From contig NZ_JAERQJ010000010.1 of NCBI RefSeq assembly GCF_016735115.1, forward strand, positions 17,763-81,762: a stretch of 64,000 nucleotides of DNA, in the 5' to 3' direction. Made by a program: the position numbers and the translations under genes. The notes below the pieces were generated by a model. The model saw only the letters and a list, made by a program, of their open reading frames with translations. It searched no databases and was not told the origin of the DNA. The stretch comes from Aquimarina mytili. Its GTDB lineage: Bacteria > Bacteroidota > Bacteroidia > Flavobacteriales > Flavobacteriaceae. Position 1 is the first letter of the stretch, and every line of letters begins with the position of its first letter. Positions 8,351-16,914 of this stretch are shown here, piece by piece.

Positions 8351-8956
8351 ATGAGCACAGAAGAATACTTAAAAGACATCACAGAGATTAAAGACATGAT
8401 GAATAAATCTTCACGTTTTTTCTCACTTAGTGGTTTATCAGGCATCATGGCAGGTATCTATGCCTTGATAGGAGCTGCCATCGCATATTATTTAGTAAGC
8501 ATAAGCGGTAGAGACTATTTAATTCTCGATGGCAAAATATTTAATTATATTTTACTCGACCTCCTTATAGTAGCACTACTAAGCATTATAACAGCAATAT
8601 TTCTAAGCACTAGAAAGGCTAAAAAAAATAATGAAACGCTATGGAACGGTACATCAAAGAGACTACTTACTGCCTTTCTAATTCCACTAATTACGGGTGG
8701 AATTTATATTATAATTAAAATATACAGCAACCATTACGGTCTCACAGGTTCATTAATGCTTATTTTTTATGGATTAGCCCTAATAAACGCATCAAAATAT
8801 ACAATTGGTAATGTAAAATATTTGGGATATATAGAAATTGTATTAGGTTTGATCTGTGCAGTATATCCTGGATATGGCTTTTGGTTTTGGGTCTTGGGAT
8901 TTGGAGTAATGCATATTATTTATGGAAGCCTTATTTATTTTAAGCACGATCGATAA
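8351..8956 (+). CDS. Multi-pass inner-membrane protein, function unknown
   Basis: I start this 201-residue protein at ATG 8351 (MSTEEYLKD), just after the palindromic operator; an upstream in-frame start at 8300 would put the promoter inside the gene. After a polar N-terminus there are about six hydrophobic segments (for example LSGIMAGIYALIGAAIAYYL). It is probably co-transcribed with the regulator at 9015 (58-base gap). In this phylum such membrane proteins often stand beside small winged-helix regulators and creD. No enzyme motif is visible. Confidence 0.75.
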   Translation: MSTEEYLKDITEIKDMMNKSSRFFSLSGLSGIMAGIYALIGAAIAYYLVSISGRDYLILDGKIFNYILLDLLIVALLSIITAIFLSTRKAKKNNETLWNGTSKRLLTAFLIPLITGGIYIIIKIYSNHYGLTGSLMLIFYGLALINASKYTIGNVKYLGYIEIVLGLICAVYPGYGFWFWVLGFGVMHIIYGSLIYFKHDR

Positions 8957-9014
8957 GTTCAGGGTCAAGAAACTTTAAGTAGCATAAAAGATTTTCGCAT
9001 AGACGGAAACAAAA

Positions 9015-9308
9015 ATGAAAAATATAATAGGAAATATAAACAAAGCTTTTGATCATCGAATCAGATTGGGTATTATGTCAATCTTGGTGGTTAATGAATT
9101 TGCCGATTTTAAAACGTTAAAAGAACTTCTGGGAGCCACAGATGGTAACCTGGCAAGTCATACTAAGGCATTAGAAAAAGATGAATATATTTTGGTCGAG
9201 AAATCATTTATTGGTCGAAAGCCTAACACAAGATATAGTGTAACCAAAAAAGGTAGAGAAGCCTTCAAAAAGCATGTAGAAGCTATTGAAAAATTACTGA
9301 AGCAATAG
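9015..9308 (+). CDS. Winged-helix transcriptional regulator
   Basis: A 97-residue single-domain DNA-binding protein. The segment FDHRIRLGIMSILV, then FKTLKELLGATDGNLASHTKALEKD as the recognition part, and FIGRKPNTRYSVTKKGREAF as the wing fit the MarR/ArsR-like transcriptional regulator family of Bacteroidota. It lies between two copies of the TACTTTG/CAAAGTA palindrome and is the obvious candidate to bind them, controlling its own unit and the downstream creD unit. The signal sensed is unknown. Confidence 0.88.
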   Translation: MKNIIGNINKAFDHRIRLGIMSILVVNEFADFKTLKELLGATDGNLASHTKALEKDEYILVEKSFIGRKPNTRYSVTKKGREAFKKHVEAIEKLLKQ

Positions 9309-9327
9309 CTATATTTTTTTAATCATT

Positions 9328-9346
9328 TACTTTGAATTTCAAAGTA
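9328..9346 (+). promoter_or_regulatory. Palindromic operator overlapping a promoter (copy 2)
   Basis: Same inverted arms TACTTTG/CAAAGTA as at 8324-8342, again at the promoter position, 16 bases before the ATG at 9362. The surrounding 25 bases are also nearly identical to copy 1. Confidence 0.7.
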
Positions 9347-9361
9347 CTTTTAAATAATAGA

Positions 9362-9832
9362 ATGAGAGCATTTATTTTAGAAACGATATACGAATTAAGC
9401 AAAAAACCATATCAAAAGTGGTTTAAAAAACAAAAGGCCTGGGATATTTCTGTATCAAACCTTTTGCAACTGCACCCTAAAAATAGTTTAGGTTTTCATT
9501 TGGGATGTTTTTTACTTAAACATGATTTTTCTCCACAACCCAAACTAGAGGATCACGATGTATTTCATGTACTAACGAACATAGGGATTTCTGTACCCGA
9601 AGAAATCGCCATGCAGTACTATCTTTTAGGAAATGGGAAACGAAGCATATACCTAATCTTAGTTATTTTTATAGGCACCCTACTCTACCCTGATAAGATC
9701 CATCTTTTTAGAAACACCTACATAAAAGGAAAATCAGCATATTCCTTTCATCAACTGAATTACAAAAAACTATTACATCAACCTGTTCACAAATTAAGGA
9801 CTACATTTTTAATCTCTCCGTTATGCAAATAA
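9362..9832 (+). CDS. Coq4-like domain protein
   Basis: I place the start at ATG 9362 (MRAFILETIYEL) because the earlier in-frame start at 9332 lies inside the operator palindrome. The protein has 156 residues. The segment DHDVFHVLTNIGISVPEEIAMQ resembles the HD-x-x-H/E motif region of Coq4-family proteins, which are linked to ubiquinone synthesis in mitochondria and proteobacteria. Flavobacteria use menaquinone, so the role here is open. It starts a four-gene unit ending in creD and overlaps the next gene by 10 bases. Confidence 0.6.
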   Translation: MRAFILETIYELSKKPYQKWFKKQKAWDISVSNLLQLHPKNSLGFHLGCFLLKHDFSPQPKLEDHDVFHVLTNIGISVPEEIAMQYYLLGNGKRSIYLILVIFIGTLLYPDKIHLFRNTYIKGKSAYSFHQLNYKKLLHQPVHKLRTTFLISPLCK

Positions 9833-10122
9833 GACAAACAATCAACAAAAAGGCACTAACACTGGCAACAATTAGCCTTCTTTTAGGAACATTCATTTTA
9901 TTATTATACTTAACCTTCGAATCTGAAGCTTTTCTAGTTGGTGGTGTATTTTATGTATTAGTAACATTAGTGATAAATGCAATCACCCTAATTGGGTTAT
10001 TTGCTAACGCTATTATCAATCATCAGTACTACAAAGAAAACATAACTACCATTTTACTTTTCTTGATTAACATCCCTATAGCCATGGGATATTTAATGAT
10101 AGTGATCAACAATCCATTTTAA
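9823..10122 (+). CDS. Small inner-membrane protein, function unknown
   Basis: A 99-residue protein with three hydrophobic segments, at about residues 13-30, 37-60 and 76-95. It overlaps the preceding gene by 10 bases and is 10 bases from the next, so it is part of the creD unit. I do not recognise a family; the setting suggests an envelope role. Confidence 0.7.
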   Translation: MQIRQTINKKALTLATISLLLGTFILLLYLTFESEAFLVGGVFYVLVTLVINAITLIGLFANAIINHQYYKENITTILLFLINIPIAMGYLMIVINNPF

Positions 10123-10132
10123 AAAAACTATA

Positions 10133-10777
10133 ATGAATACTACTTACGAACGATCACCATTTATCAAGAGTCTTATCGCGTCTGTAGCATTTAGCGCTGC
10201 ATTGTTGCTGATCAGAATTATAAAAACTGATTCTCTTTTTTTCCTTTTCCTAATTTGGAATTTATTTCTTGCTGCGATACCGTACCTTATCACTACTCTA
10301 CTAAGTGCAAAAAAAGTAAACAGAGTCATCTTCTGGAGTGGTTTTACAATATGGTTGGCTTTTTTACCCAATTCACCATACATCATAACGGATTTACAAC
10401 ACATTAGATTAAGCACATTACATTCGGTTTGGTTTGATGTTTTACTTATTCTATCGTTTGCTGTTAATGGTATGATCATGGGATTTGCATCTTTACAAAT
10501 GATGCAAAAACTGCTATTAGAACGTTTATCCCAAAAAGTTACCAATTATATCATCCGGCTTATTTTAATTCTTTGTGGATTTGGAATATATTTAGGAAGA
10601 GTCTTACGATGGAACAGCTGGGATATTCTTCAAAACCCTATGGGCATTTTATCAGATATTCTAAAAAGAATCCTCTTCCCTATTCAACACATAGACACTT
10701 GGGCTTTTACCATTGGTTTTGGTGGTTTCTTGACCATAACCTATCAATTGATTGAGTATTGTCAAGAGAAGAGCTGA
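10133..10777 (+). CDS. DUF1361 membrane protein
   Basis: A 214-residue multi-pass membrane protein with the diagnostic DUF1361 strings FLPNSPYIITDLQHI near residue 80, GFGIYLGRVLRWNSWDI near 145 and a late FGGFLTITYQL. The family has no known biochemical function but is common in Bacteroidota and Firmicutes. It sits directly before creD in the unit controlled by the palindrome at 9328-9346. Confidence 0.9.
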   Translation: MNTTYERSPFIKSLIASVAFSAALLLIRIIKTDSLFFLFLIWNLFLAAIPYLITTLLSAKKVNRVIFWSGFTIWLAFLPNSPYIITDLQHIRLSTLHSVWFDVLLILSFAVNGMIMGFASLQMMQKLLLERLSQKVTNYIIRLILILCGFGIYLGRVLRWNSWDILQNPMGILSDILKRILFPIQHIDTWAFTIGFGGFLTITYQLIEYCQEKS

Positions 10778-10832
10778 CACCTATACCTCAAAAGAAACAA
10801 TTAACAATAGAAATACAATAAACTTTATACTT

Positions 10833-12188
10833 ATGGAAACCCAAAAACAAAAAAAGTCCTTCGGACAATGGCTAAAAACTTCAATCACCGTACGCATGTT
10901 GATGGTAGGAATATTAATTCTGGTTCTATTAATTCCATTATCCTACATTAAAAACTTAATACAAGAGCGTGCCTATAGACAAGAAGAAGTAGTTCGAGAA
11001 ATTAATCAAAAATGGGGAAACGAAGTGTTACTTTATGGCCCTATACTTAAAATTCCGTATCAAATACACAGCCTAAAAAAGATCTGGGACGAAAAGACCA
11101 AATCGTACACCGAAGAAGACCTTATTACTATAAAATATGCATTCTTTTTTCCGAACACATTAGACATAATAACCAAGGTTGAATCTGAAACTCTAGGAAG
11201 AAGTATCTATGAGTCTGTGGTGTATACTGCCGATATGAAAATAAAGGGCTCTTTTAGCATTCCAAATTTTGAAATGCAAGATATTGCCGAAACTGATATC
11301 TTATGGAACAAGGCAACAGTATTAGTTAACTCAACTAACCTAAAAGGGATAAAAAGTAATTTAGAGCTAAAAATAGGCTCAGAAAGTTATGCATTACAAT
11401 CAAGATTTGCTCAAAAAACGCATACCAACACTTTAGAAACCAAGTTTCTTAAAGAAAACTCTATTCCTAAAGAAAATTCTATTGATTTTGGTTTAGATCT
11501 GATTATCAACGGTAGTGAACAACTACGATTTATACCTGTGGGTAAAGAAACCAAGGTATCGATAACCTCAAATTGGGCTTCACCAAGTTTCAATGGAAAC
11601 TATCTTCCAGACACCAAAACAAAAGAGATTACAGAAAATGGTTTTAAAGCTAATTGGAAAATACTGCAAATCAACAGAGAATTTGAACAGGAGTTTTTTG
11701 GAGAATTACCCTATATTGATTCATCTGCCTTTGGTGTAAAATTATTGATCCCTGTAGATGAGTATCAAAAAAGTGAACGAGCAACCAAATATGGATACCT
11801 GGTGATAGCACTTACTTTTTTAGTCTTCTTTTTAATTCAGAGTATTAGTAAAATTCATATCCACCCATTTCAGTATATGATGATAGGTTTGGCGTTAACG
11901 ATGTTTTATACACTACTCATATCTATATCTGAACATTCTAGCTTTTTGCAAGCCTATATTATAGCCGGTGTAGCGGTCGTATTATTGATTTCCATATATT
12001 CAAAAGCAATACTCAAAAGCTTTAAGTTTATGGGATTTATAGCAGCTTCGCTCGCTGTTTTGTACACTTTTATTTTTGTAATTATACAGCTTGAAAGCTA
12101 TGCTTTACTTGTGGGTAGTATAGGATTGTTCTTAATCCTTGGAACCATAATGATGATATCTCGAAAAATTGATTGGGGAAATGACTAA
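10833..12188 (+). CDS. creD: Inner-membrane protein CreD
   Basis: I start at ATG 10833 (METQKQKK), giving 451 residues, the usual CreD length; a start at 10752 would overlap the DUF1361 gene. One N-terminal membrane segment (MLMVGILILVLLIPLSYI) is followed by a large periplasmic domain with the family wording EVVREINQKWGNEVLLYGPI, then five to six C-terminal segments. In enterobacteria CreD belongs to the CreBC regulon and affects envelope integrity and colicin tolerance. No CreBC pair is visible; control is more likely by the winged-helix protein at 9015. Confidence 0.92.
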   Translation: METQKQKKSFGQWLKTSITVRMLMVGILILVLLIPLSYIKNLIQERAYRQEEVVREINQKWGNEVLLYGPILKIPYQIHSLKKIWDEKTKSYTEEDLITIKYAFFFPNTLDIITKVESETLGRSIYESVVYTADMKIKGSFSIPNFEMQDIAETDILWNKATVLVNSTNLKGIKSNLELKIGSESYALQSRFAQKTHTNTLETKFLKENSIPKENSIDFGLDLIINGSEQLRFIPVGKETKVSITSNWASPSFNGNYLPDTKTKEITENGFKANWKILQINREFEQEFFGELPYIDSSAFGVKLLIPVDEYQKSERATKYGYLVIALTFLVFFLIQSISKIHIHPFQYMMIGLALTMFYTLLISISEHSSFLQAYIIAGVAVVLLISIYSKAILKSFKFMGFIAASLAVLYTFIFVIIQLESYALLVGSIGLFLILGTIMMISRKIDWGND

Positions 12189-12208
12189 AACATCTTAAAC
12201 AAAACAAG

Positions 12209-12246
12209 AAAAGCTATGCTTCAAACTTTTGAAGTGTAGCTTTTTT
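12209..12246 (+). terminator. Terminator of the creD unit
   Basis: AAAAGCTA..CTTCAAA pairs with TTTTGAAG..TAGCTTTT to make a long stem followed by T residues, 20 bases after the creD stop. Confidence 0.75.
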
Positions 12247-12269
12247 ATATACTTTTAGTTCTTCTAAAA

Positions 12270-12773
12270 ATGAAATTCATGAGAAAAAGTATATCTATCC
12301 TGGTTATAGCCTGCGTAACACTAAGCATATTTTCGTGTAAAACAGACACTAAGAACACTAAAAACCTAGTAAAAGAAGTAACATTTACCAAAGAAGGAGA
12401 GCTTTCTTTATTTGATTCAAAAGACTCTATCCCAAGCTCGATTACCACATTAGACATAGAGATTGCCGATGATGATTATCAAATTCAAACCGGCCTTATG
12501 TATCGTAAATCAATGCAAAATAACCAAGGAATGCTATTTGTATTTTCTAAAGAGGCGCCACGTTCTTTTTACATGAAAAATACGGAGTTTGCATTAGACA
12601 TTATATTTATTGATTCCAAAAACAAGGTGGTAAGTATTCAAAAGAATGCACAACCATTTAATGAATCTTCTTTACCCTCAGAGGGTCCTGCCCAATACGT
12701 TTTAGAAGTGAATGCCGGTTTAACAAATACCTGGAATCTTAAGTCTGGTGACTCAATTTCTTTTACTCGATAA
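12270..12773 (+). CDS. DUF192 lipoprotein
   Basis: This 167-residue lipoprotein has a lipobox ending LSIFSC at residue 23 and a DUF192 domain afterwards. Typical strings are LMYRKSMQNNQGMLFVF, SFYMKNTEFALDIIFID and AQYVLEVNAG. DUF192 proteins are small beta-rich proteins, usually exported; function is not settled. ATG at 12279 is an equally good start and would still keep the lipobox. The gene stands alone between two terminators. Confidence 0.9.
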   Translation: MKFMRKSISILVIACVTLSIFSCKTDTKNTKNLVKEVTFTKEGELSLFDSKDSIPSSITTLDIEIADDDYQIQTGLMYRKSMQNNQGMLFVFSKEAPRSFYMKNTEFALDIIFIDSKNKVVSIQKNAQPFNESSLPSEGPAQYVLEVNAGLTNTWNLKSGDSISFTR

Positions 12774-12895
12774 TCGAGATTTGAATGCTCCAAGACTCGC
12801 CTCGAAATTTAAATTATTTTTCAATTTAATGCCTCATGGACTCGCCCAGAGGTAGTTTACAAAATGTAAATCCTATTAAAAACATATTCAAATAA

Positions 12896-12928
12896 AAAAT
12901 CCGTTTCAAGTAATTGAAACGGATTTTT
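12896..12928. terminator. Bidirectional terminator
   Basis: AAATCCGTTTCAA and TTGAAACGGATTT form a perfect stem with a 4-base loop and A/T tails, between the DUF192 gene (+) and secDF (-). Confidence 0.85.
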
Positions 12929-12948
12929 TATATCAGTACTGAAAAAAA

Positions 12949-15900
12949 TTATTTTTTCTTCTCTTCAGTCTCTTTTTCTTTGATTTTTAAACCAACTTTG
13001 CTTACTGTATCATGCATAATTGGCGTTGCAATAAACAATGATGAGTATGTACCTACTAATACACCAATAATTAGCGAGAACATAAACCCTCTTAATGGTA
13101 CTGCAAATATAAATATAGCTACAAGTACTAATAAGGTAGTCAAAGATGTATTTAAGGTACGACTCAACGTACTATTTAAAGCTCCATTTACATTCTTTGC
13201 TAATGGCCATGTAGTGTGCTCTTTGAAGAATTCACGGATTCTATCAAATACAACCACGGTATCATTCAGAGAGTAACCAATTACGGTCAGTATTGCCGCA
13301 ATAAATGCCTGATCGATTTCCATGTTGAATGGCATAAACTTCCATGTCAATGAAAACACACCAAGTACTACCAACACATCGTGGAATACGGCGGCTACCG
13401 CACCTAAACTAAATTGCCATCTTCTAAATCGTAATAAGATATATAAGAATACTACGATCAAGGAACCTAATACAGACCAGAAAGCCGCTTGCTGAATATC
13501 ATCTGCAATTGTAGGTCCAACTTTCATAGAAGACATAATTCCTACTTGCTTATCTTCATCACCATTTGCAAATTCATCATAAGTCAGTCCTTCAGTCAAA
13601 TATGGTTTTAAAGCTTCAAATAATTTATTCGAAATTTCAGTATCTACCGCTTCACCGGTTTCATTTACTTTATATTTGGTAGTGATTTTTAACTGATTAT
13701 TTGCTCCAAGAGTTTTTGCTTGTGCACTTTCGAATACAGCAACCAGATCTTTTTCAACCGTAGTAGGAACTACATCTTTAGCAAAACGCACCGTGTATGT
13801 TCTACCTCCTACAAAATCTACTCCATAATCCAGGTTATTCGTAAATAAAGAAGCAATACCTGCAATGATAATAGCTCCTGAGATTACATATGCAATTTTA
13901 CGCTTCTTTAAGAAGTCAATATTTATATTCTTAAATAAGTTCTTTGTTGCACTAGTAGAAAAAGCTAATTCTTTTCCATTTTTACCATATCCATCAATAA
14001 ATAATCTGGTAATAAAAATTGCAGTAAATAAAGAAGTTAAAATACCAATTAATAAAGTTGTTGCAAATCCTTTAACAGGTCCTGTACCAATTAATAATAA
14101 GATTAAACCGGTAAGACCAGTTGTGATGTTTGCATCAAGAATAGACGACAATGCATTATTAAATCCATCTTTGATAGCATCTACCTGAGATTTACCTTTA
14201 GCTAATTCTTCTCGAATTCTTTCAAATATTAACACGTTAGCATCTACCGACATACCAATCGTTAAAACGATACCAGCAATACCAGGGAGTGTTAATACCG
14301 CCTTTAATCCAGCCAATACTCCAAATATAAACAGAATATTAACGACCAATGCAACATCTGCAAAAGCACCTGCTTTACCATAATAAAATATCATCCAGAT
14401 TAAAATCAATACTAATGCAATTGCAAAAGACATGATACCACTATCGATCGCTTCTTGACCAAGAGAAGGTCCTACAACTTCACTCTGAATAATATCTGCT
14501 GAAGCTGGTAATTTACCTGCTCTCAATACATTTGCTAAATCCTGACCTTCTTCTACAGAAAAATCCCCAGTAATTTCACTTCTACCTCCACTAATAGCTC
14601 CAGTAGTAACTCCTGGTGCCGAATATACAACATCATCAAGTACAACAGCTATCTGGCTTCTTTGACTAAATGCACGACCAGTCATTTCTTCCCATTTCTT
14701 TGCTCCTTTACCATCCATTTGCATAGTAACGGTAACTTTTCCTAACTGGTTATATTCTTGTCTTGCATCGGTAATAACACCTCCGCTTAATTCTGGCTCA
14801 TTATCTCTATTTCCTTTTATTGCATAAAGATCAAGAACTTCAGAATCTTTTTCAGGTTTACCCCATGCAAATTTTGTATAACGTTGCTCTACAGGCAATA
14901 ACGCTCTTACTTTTGGATCATTAAGATACGCCATAAACGTATCAGCATCTTTCTTTAAAACAGACACAACAACTGGTCCACCTTGACCACCTTGACCCGC
15001 AATTAGATCTAATAAGGGATTTACTTGAGCTTCAACATCTGTAGAATCCTCTGCATCTTCCAATAAATCTTCGATTGCAGCATCAGCATCTGACTTGGTA
15101 GTATCTACTTGAGTAGAATCGACTACAACTTCGCTTTCTTCCCCTTCTTTAACCTCTTCTTTAACTTTTTCAACTTTATTAGCTTGTTCTTTTAAGAGAT
15201 TGTTTGCTGTAAATAAGAATGGGAAGATCTCTTCCGCCTTATACACATCCCAAAATTCTAGTTGTGCTGTACTTTGTAGTAAGCTTTTTACCCTATCTAC
15301 ATCTTTTGCTCCAGGCAATTCAACCAAAATACGTCCAGACTCTCCTAAACGCTGAATATTTGGTTGAGTAACTCCAAACTTATCGATACGTTTACGCAAT
15401 ACTTCAAAAGCAGAAGTTACAGACTCATCAATTTTTCTTCTCAATACAGGCTTTACCTGATCGTTAGTCATATCATAAGTGATATCATCACTTAGATTTT
15501 TATTAGCAAAAATATCTGGTGATGCCAATTTTGCATCTGGAATTTTTTCAAACTCCGTAAAGAAATCCTCTATATATGTATTCTGGCTATTCTTTTGTAA
15601 TTCGTCTGTAGCAAGCAATGCCTGATTAAACGATGGGTCTTTGGATTTGTTTGCTAGTCCGCTCAAAATATCCTTTACAGAAATTTGAAGAATAACATTG
15701 ATTCCTCCTTTAAGGTCAAGTCCCTTATTAAGTTCTTTATTTTTTGCAAAGTTATATGTAATACCAGCAAAAATTTCTTCTTTGCCGATAGAATCTAAGT
15801 ATGCTCCTTCTGCTGTTTCTCTTAACTTTGAATAGTCTTCTACAGTTTCAGGGTACTTTTGTTGTGCATAGGCTTCTGCCTCATTCTCTTTTGTGTAGGT

Positions 15901-15981
15901 TAAATACGTATAAGACAATTGGTATACACACACCAATCCGAACAAAATCGCAAATACTCTAACAAGTCCTTTATTTTGCAT
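12949..15981 (-). CDS. secDF: Protein translocase subunit SecDF (fused)
   Basis: A 1010-residue fusion of SecD and SecF, the proton-driven accessory part of the Sec translocon in the inner membrane. SecD occupies roughly residues 1-640: a first membrane helix, GLDLKGGINVILQ, the P1 periplasmic region, then GIAGIVLTIGMSVDANVLIFERIREE. SecF follows with NLDYGVDFVGGRTYTVRF and VIGYSLNDTVVVFDRIRE. Between residues about 265 and 335 is an acidic, Val/Asp/Glu-rich insertion, common in Bacteroidota. It is followed, on the same strand upstream, by two exported proteins, one of them a SecD-head paralogue. Confidence 0.97.
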   Translation of the reverse strand: MQNKGLVRVFAILFGLVCVYQLSYTYLTYTKENEAEAYAQQKYPETVEDYSKLRETAEGAYLDSIGKEEIFAGITYNFAKNKELNKGLDLKGGINVILQISVKDILSGLANKSKDPSFNQALLATDELQKNSQNTYIEDFFTEFEKIPDAKLASPDIFANKNLSDDITYDMTNDQVKPVLRRKIDESVTSAFEVLRKRIDKFGVTQPNIQRLGESGRILVELPGAKDVDRVKSLLQSTAQLEFWDVYKAEEIFPFLFTANNLLKEQANKVEKVKEEVKEGEESEVVVDSTQVDTTKSDADAAIEDLLEDAEDSTDVEAQVNPLLDLIAGQGGQGGPVVVSVLKKDADTFMAYLNDPKVRALLPVEQRYTKFAWGKPEKDSEVLDLYAIKGNRDNEPELSGGVITDARQEYNQLGKVTVTMQMDGKGAKKWEEMTGRAFSQRSQIAVVLDDVVYSAPGVTTGAISGGRSEITGDFSVEEGQDLANVLRAGKLPASADIIQSEVVGPSLGQEAIDSGIMSFAIALVLILIWMIFYYGKAGAFADVALVVNILFIFGVLAGLKAVLTLPGIAGIVLTIGMSVDANVLIFERIREELAKGKSQVDAIKDGFNNALSSILDANITTGLTGLILLLIGTGPVKGFATTLLIGILTSLFTAIFITRLFIDGYGKNGKELAFSTSATKNLFKNINIDFLKKRKIAYVISGAIIIAGIASLFTNNLDYGVDFVGGRTYTVRFAKDVVPTTVEKDLVAVFESAQAKTLGANNQLKITTKYKVNETGEAVDTEISNKLFEALKPYLTEGLTYDEFANGDEDKQVGIMSSMKVGPTIADDIQQAAFWSVLGSLIVVFLYILLRFRRWQFSLGAVAAVFHDVLVVLGVFSLTWKFMPFNMEIDQAFIAAILTVIGYSLNDTVVVFDRIREFFKEHTTWPLAKNVNGALNSTLSRTLNTSLTTLLVLVAIFIFAVPLRGFMFSLIIGVLVGTYSSLFIATPIMHDTVSKVGLKIKEKETEEKKK

Positions 15982-16213
15982 TATTTATTTATTTTGGTCA
16001 AACCTAGTTGCAAAGATGAGTACACATAAATTATACTCAAGGTTTGACAATTATTATTAATTATTAAATTATTATGGTAATCAAATTATATCAAGCAAGT
16101 GATATAAGTTATTTTTAAAATACTAAAATGGCTTTCAAGAGTAGTATCACTCTTCTATTTTAGCTTTTAAAGAAATATGGTTTTAGGAATTTTATAAAAG
16201 CTTTGAATTCCAA

Positions 16214-16831
16214 TTAAGAAATTGGTCCAGCCCTTACTTCTGGAATATTATGTGAGATATTATCTATTGTGATAACAATAGATGAATTTAATTTTTGGGC
16301 TACTTTAACAAGCCGATCTATATCGTCATCAATACTAGTAATTAAACTATATAAATTATCACTAGAATCTGCATCTTGTTCATGCTGTACTTCTACAACA
16401 TATAAACCATTAAAGTCAGAATCAACACCTGTGCTTTTCTGGATTTCATAAACATCTAGGTTATAGTCTTTAGAATTTTTATTTAGAGGAAACTGATTAT
16501 CGTCTTCATTTTGGTCATAAAAAACATGATCCAGCGCTACGTTTTGACCTGCAGAAAGTGTTTTTTTTATGAACTCTACATCTTCATCACTGTAATAAGC
16601 AATTTTAAGGGTACCATTTTCTAATTCCTTAGATATTACAGTATTCTTAACCCCAAGAGATTGTAATTGTTTCTTTACGTTTGCAATAGCATTTTGAGCC
16701 TCTTGAGAGGTGACTTCAATATTAACAAACTCTAATACAATTTCTTGATTAGGTACAACGGTTTGTCGTTGAATAACAACAAGTACTGCAAGTGCAGTGA
16801 TTAATATTCCGAAGTACCATTTTTTCTTCAT
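16214..16831 (-). CDS. Membrane-anchored extracytoplasmic protein, function unknown
   Basis: A 205-residue protein with one N-terminal membrane anchor (WYFGILITALAVLVVI, residues 5-20) and a soluble extracytoplasmic domain. I do not recognise a family. The domain is rich in charged residues with a repeated alpha/beta character (IVLEFVNIEVTSQEAQNAI) and may be distantly related to the SecD-like head domain next door, since it also begins with a beta strand followed by a helix. A perfect TATATTTG box ends only four bases before the start, so the mRNA is probably leaderless. Confidence 0.75.
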   Translation of the reverse strand: MKKKWYFGILITALAVLVVIQRQTVVPNQEIVLEFVNIEVTSQEAQNAIANVKKQLQSLGVKNTVISKELENGTLKIAYYSDEDVEFIKKTLSAGQNVALDHVFYDQNEDDNQFPLNKNSKDYNLDVYEIQKSTGVDSDFNGLYVVEVQHEQDADSSDNLYSLITSIDDDIDRLVKVAQKLNSSIVITIDNISHNIPEVRAGPIS

Positions 16832-16835
16832 GCGG

Positions 16836-16843
16836 CAAATATA
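16836..16843 (-). promoter_or_regulatory. Promoter -7 box with no room for a leader
   Basis: On the minus strand this reads TATATTTG and ends four bases before the ATG at 16831, so the transcript start should fall on or next to the start codon. Confidence 0.55.
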
Positions 16844-16914
16844 AAAAAATTAAGATTGTATTTCTAACGTCTTTATATAAATATAGATTACAAGTTTAAA
16901 CTACAAATTTAAGA

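Noticed and set aside
12774..12860. Two GACTCGCC copies with A/T arms between them
   Set aside because: They may be a decayed repeat, but the match is too short to support a separate feature.
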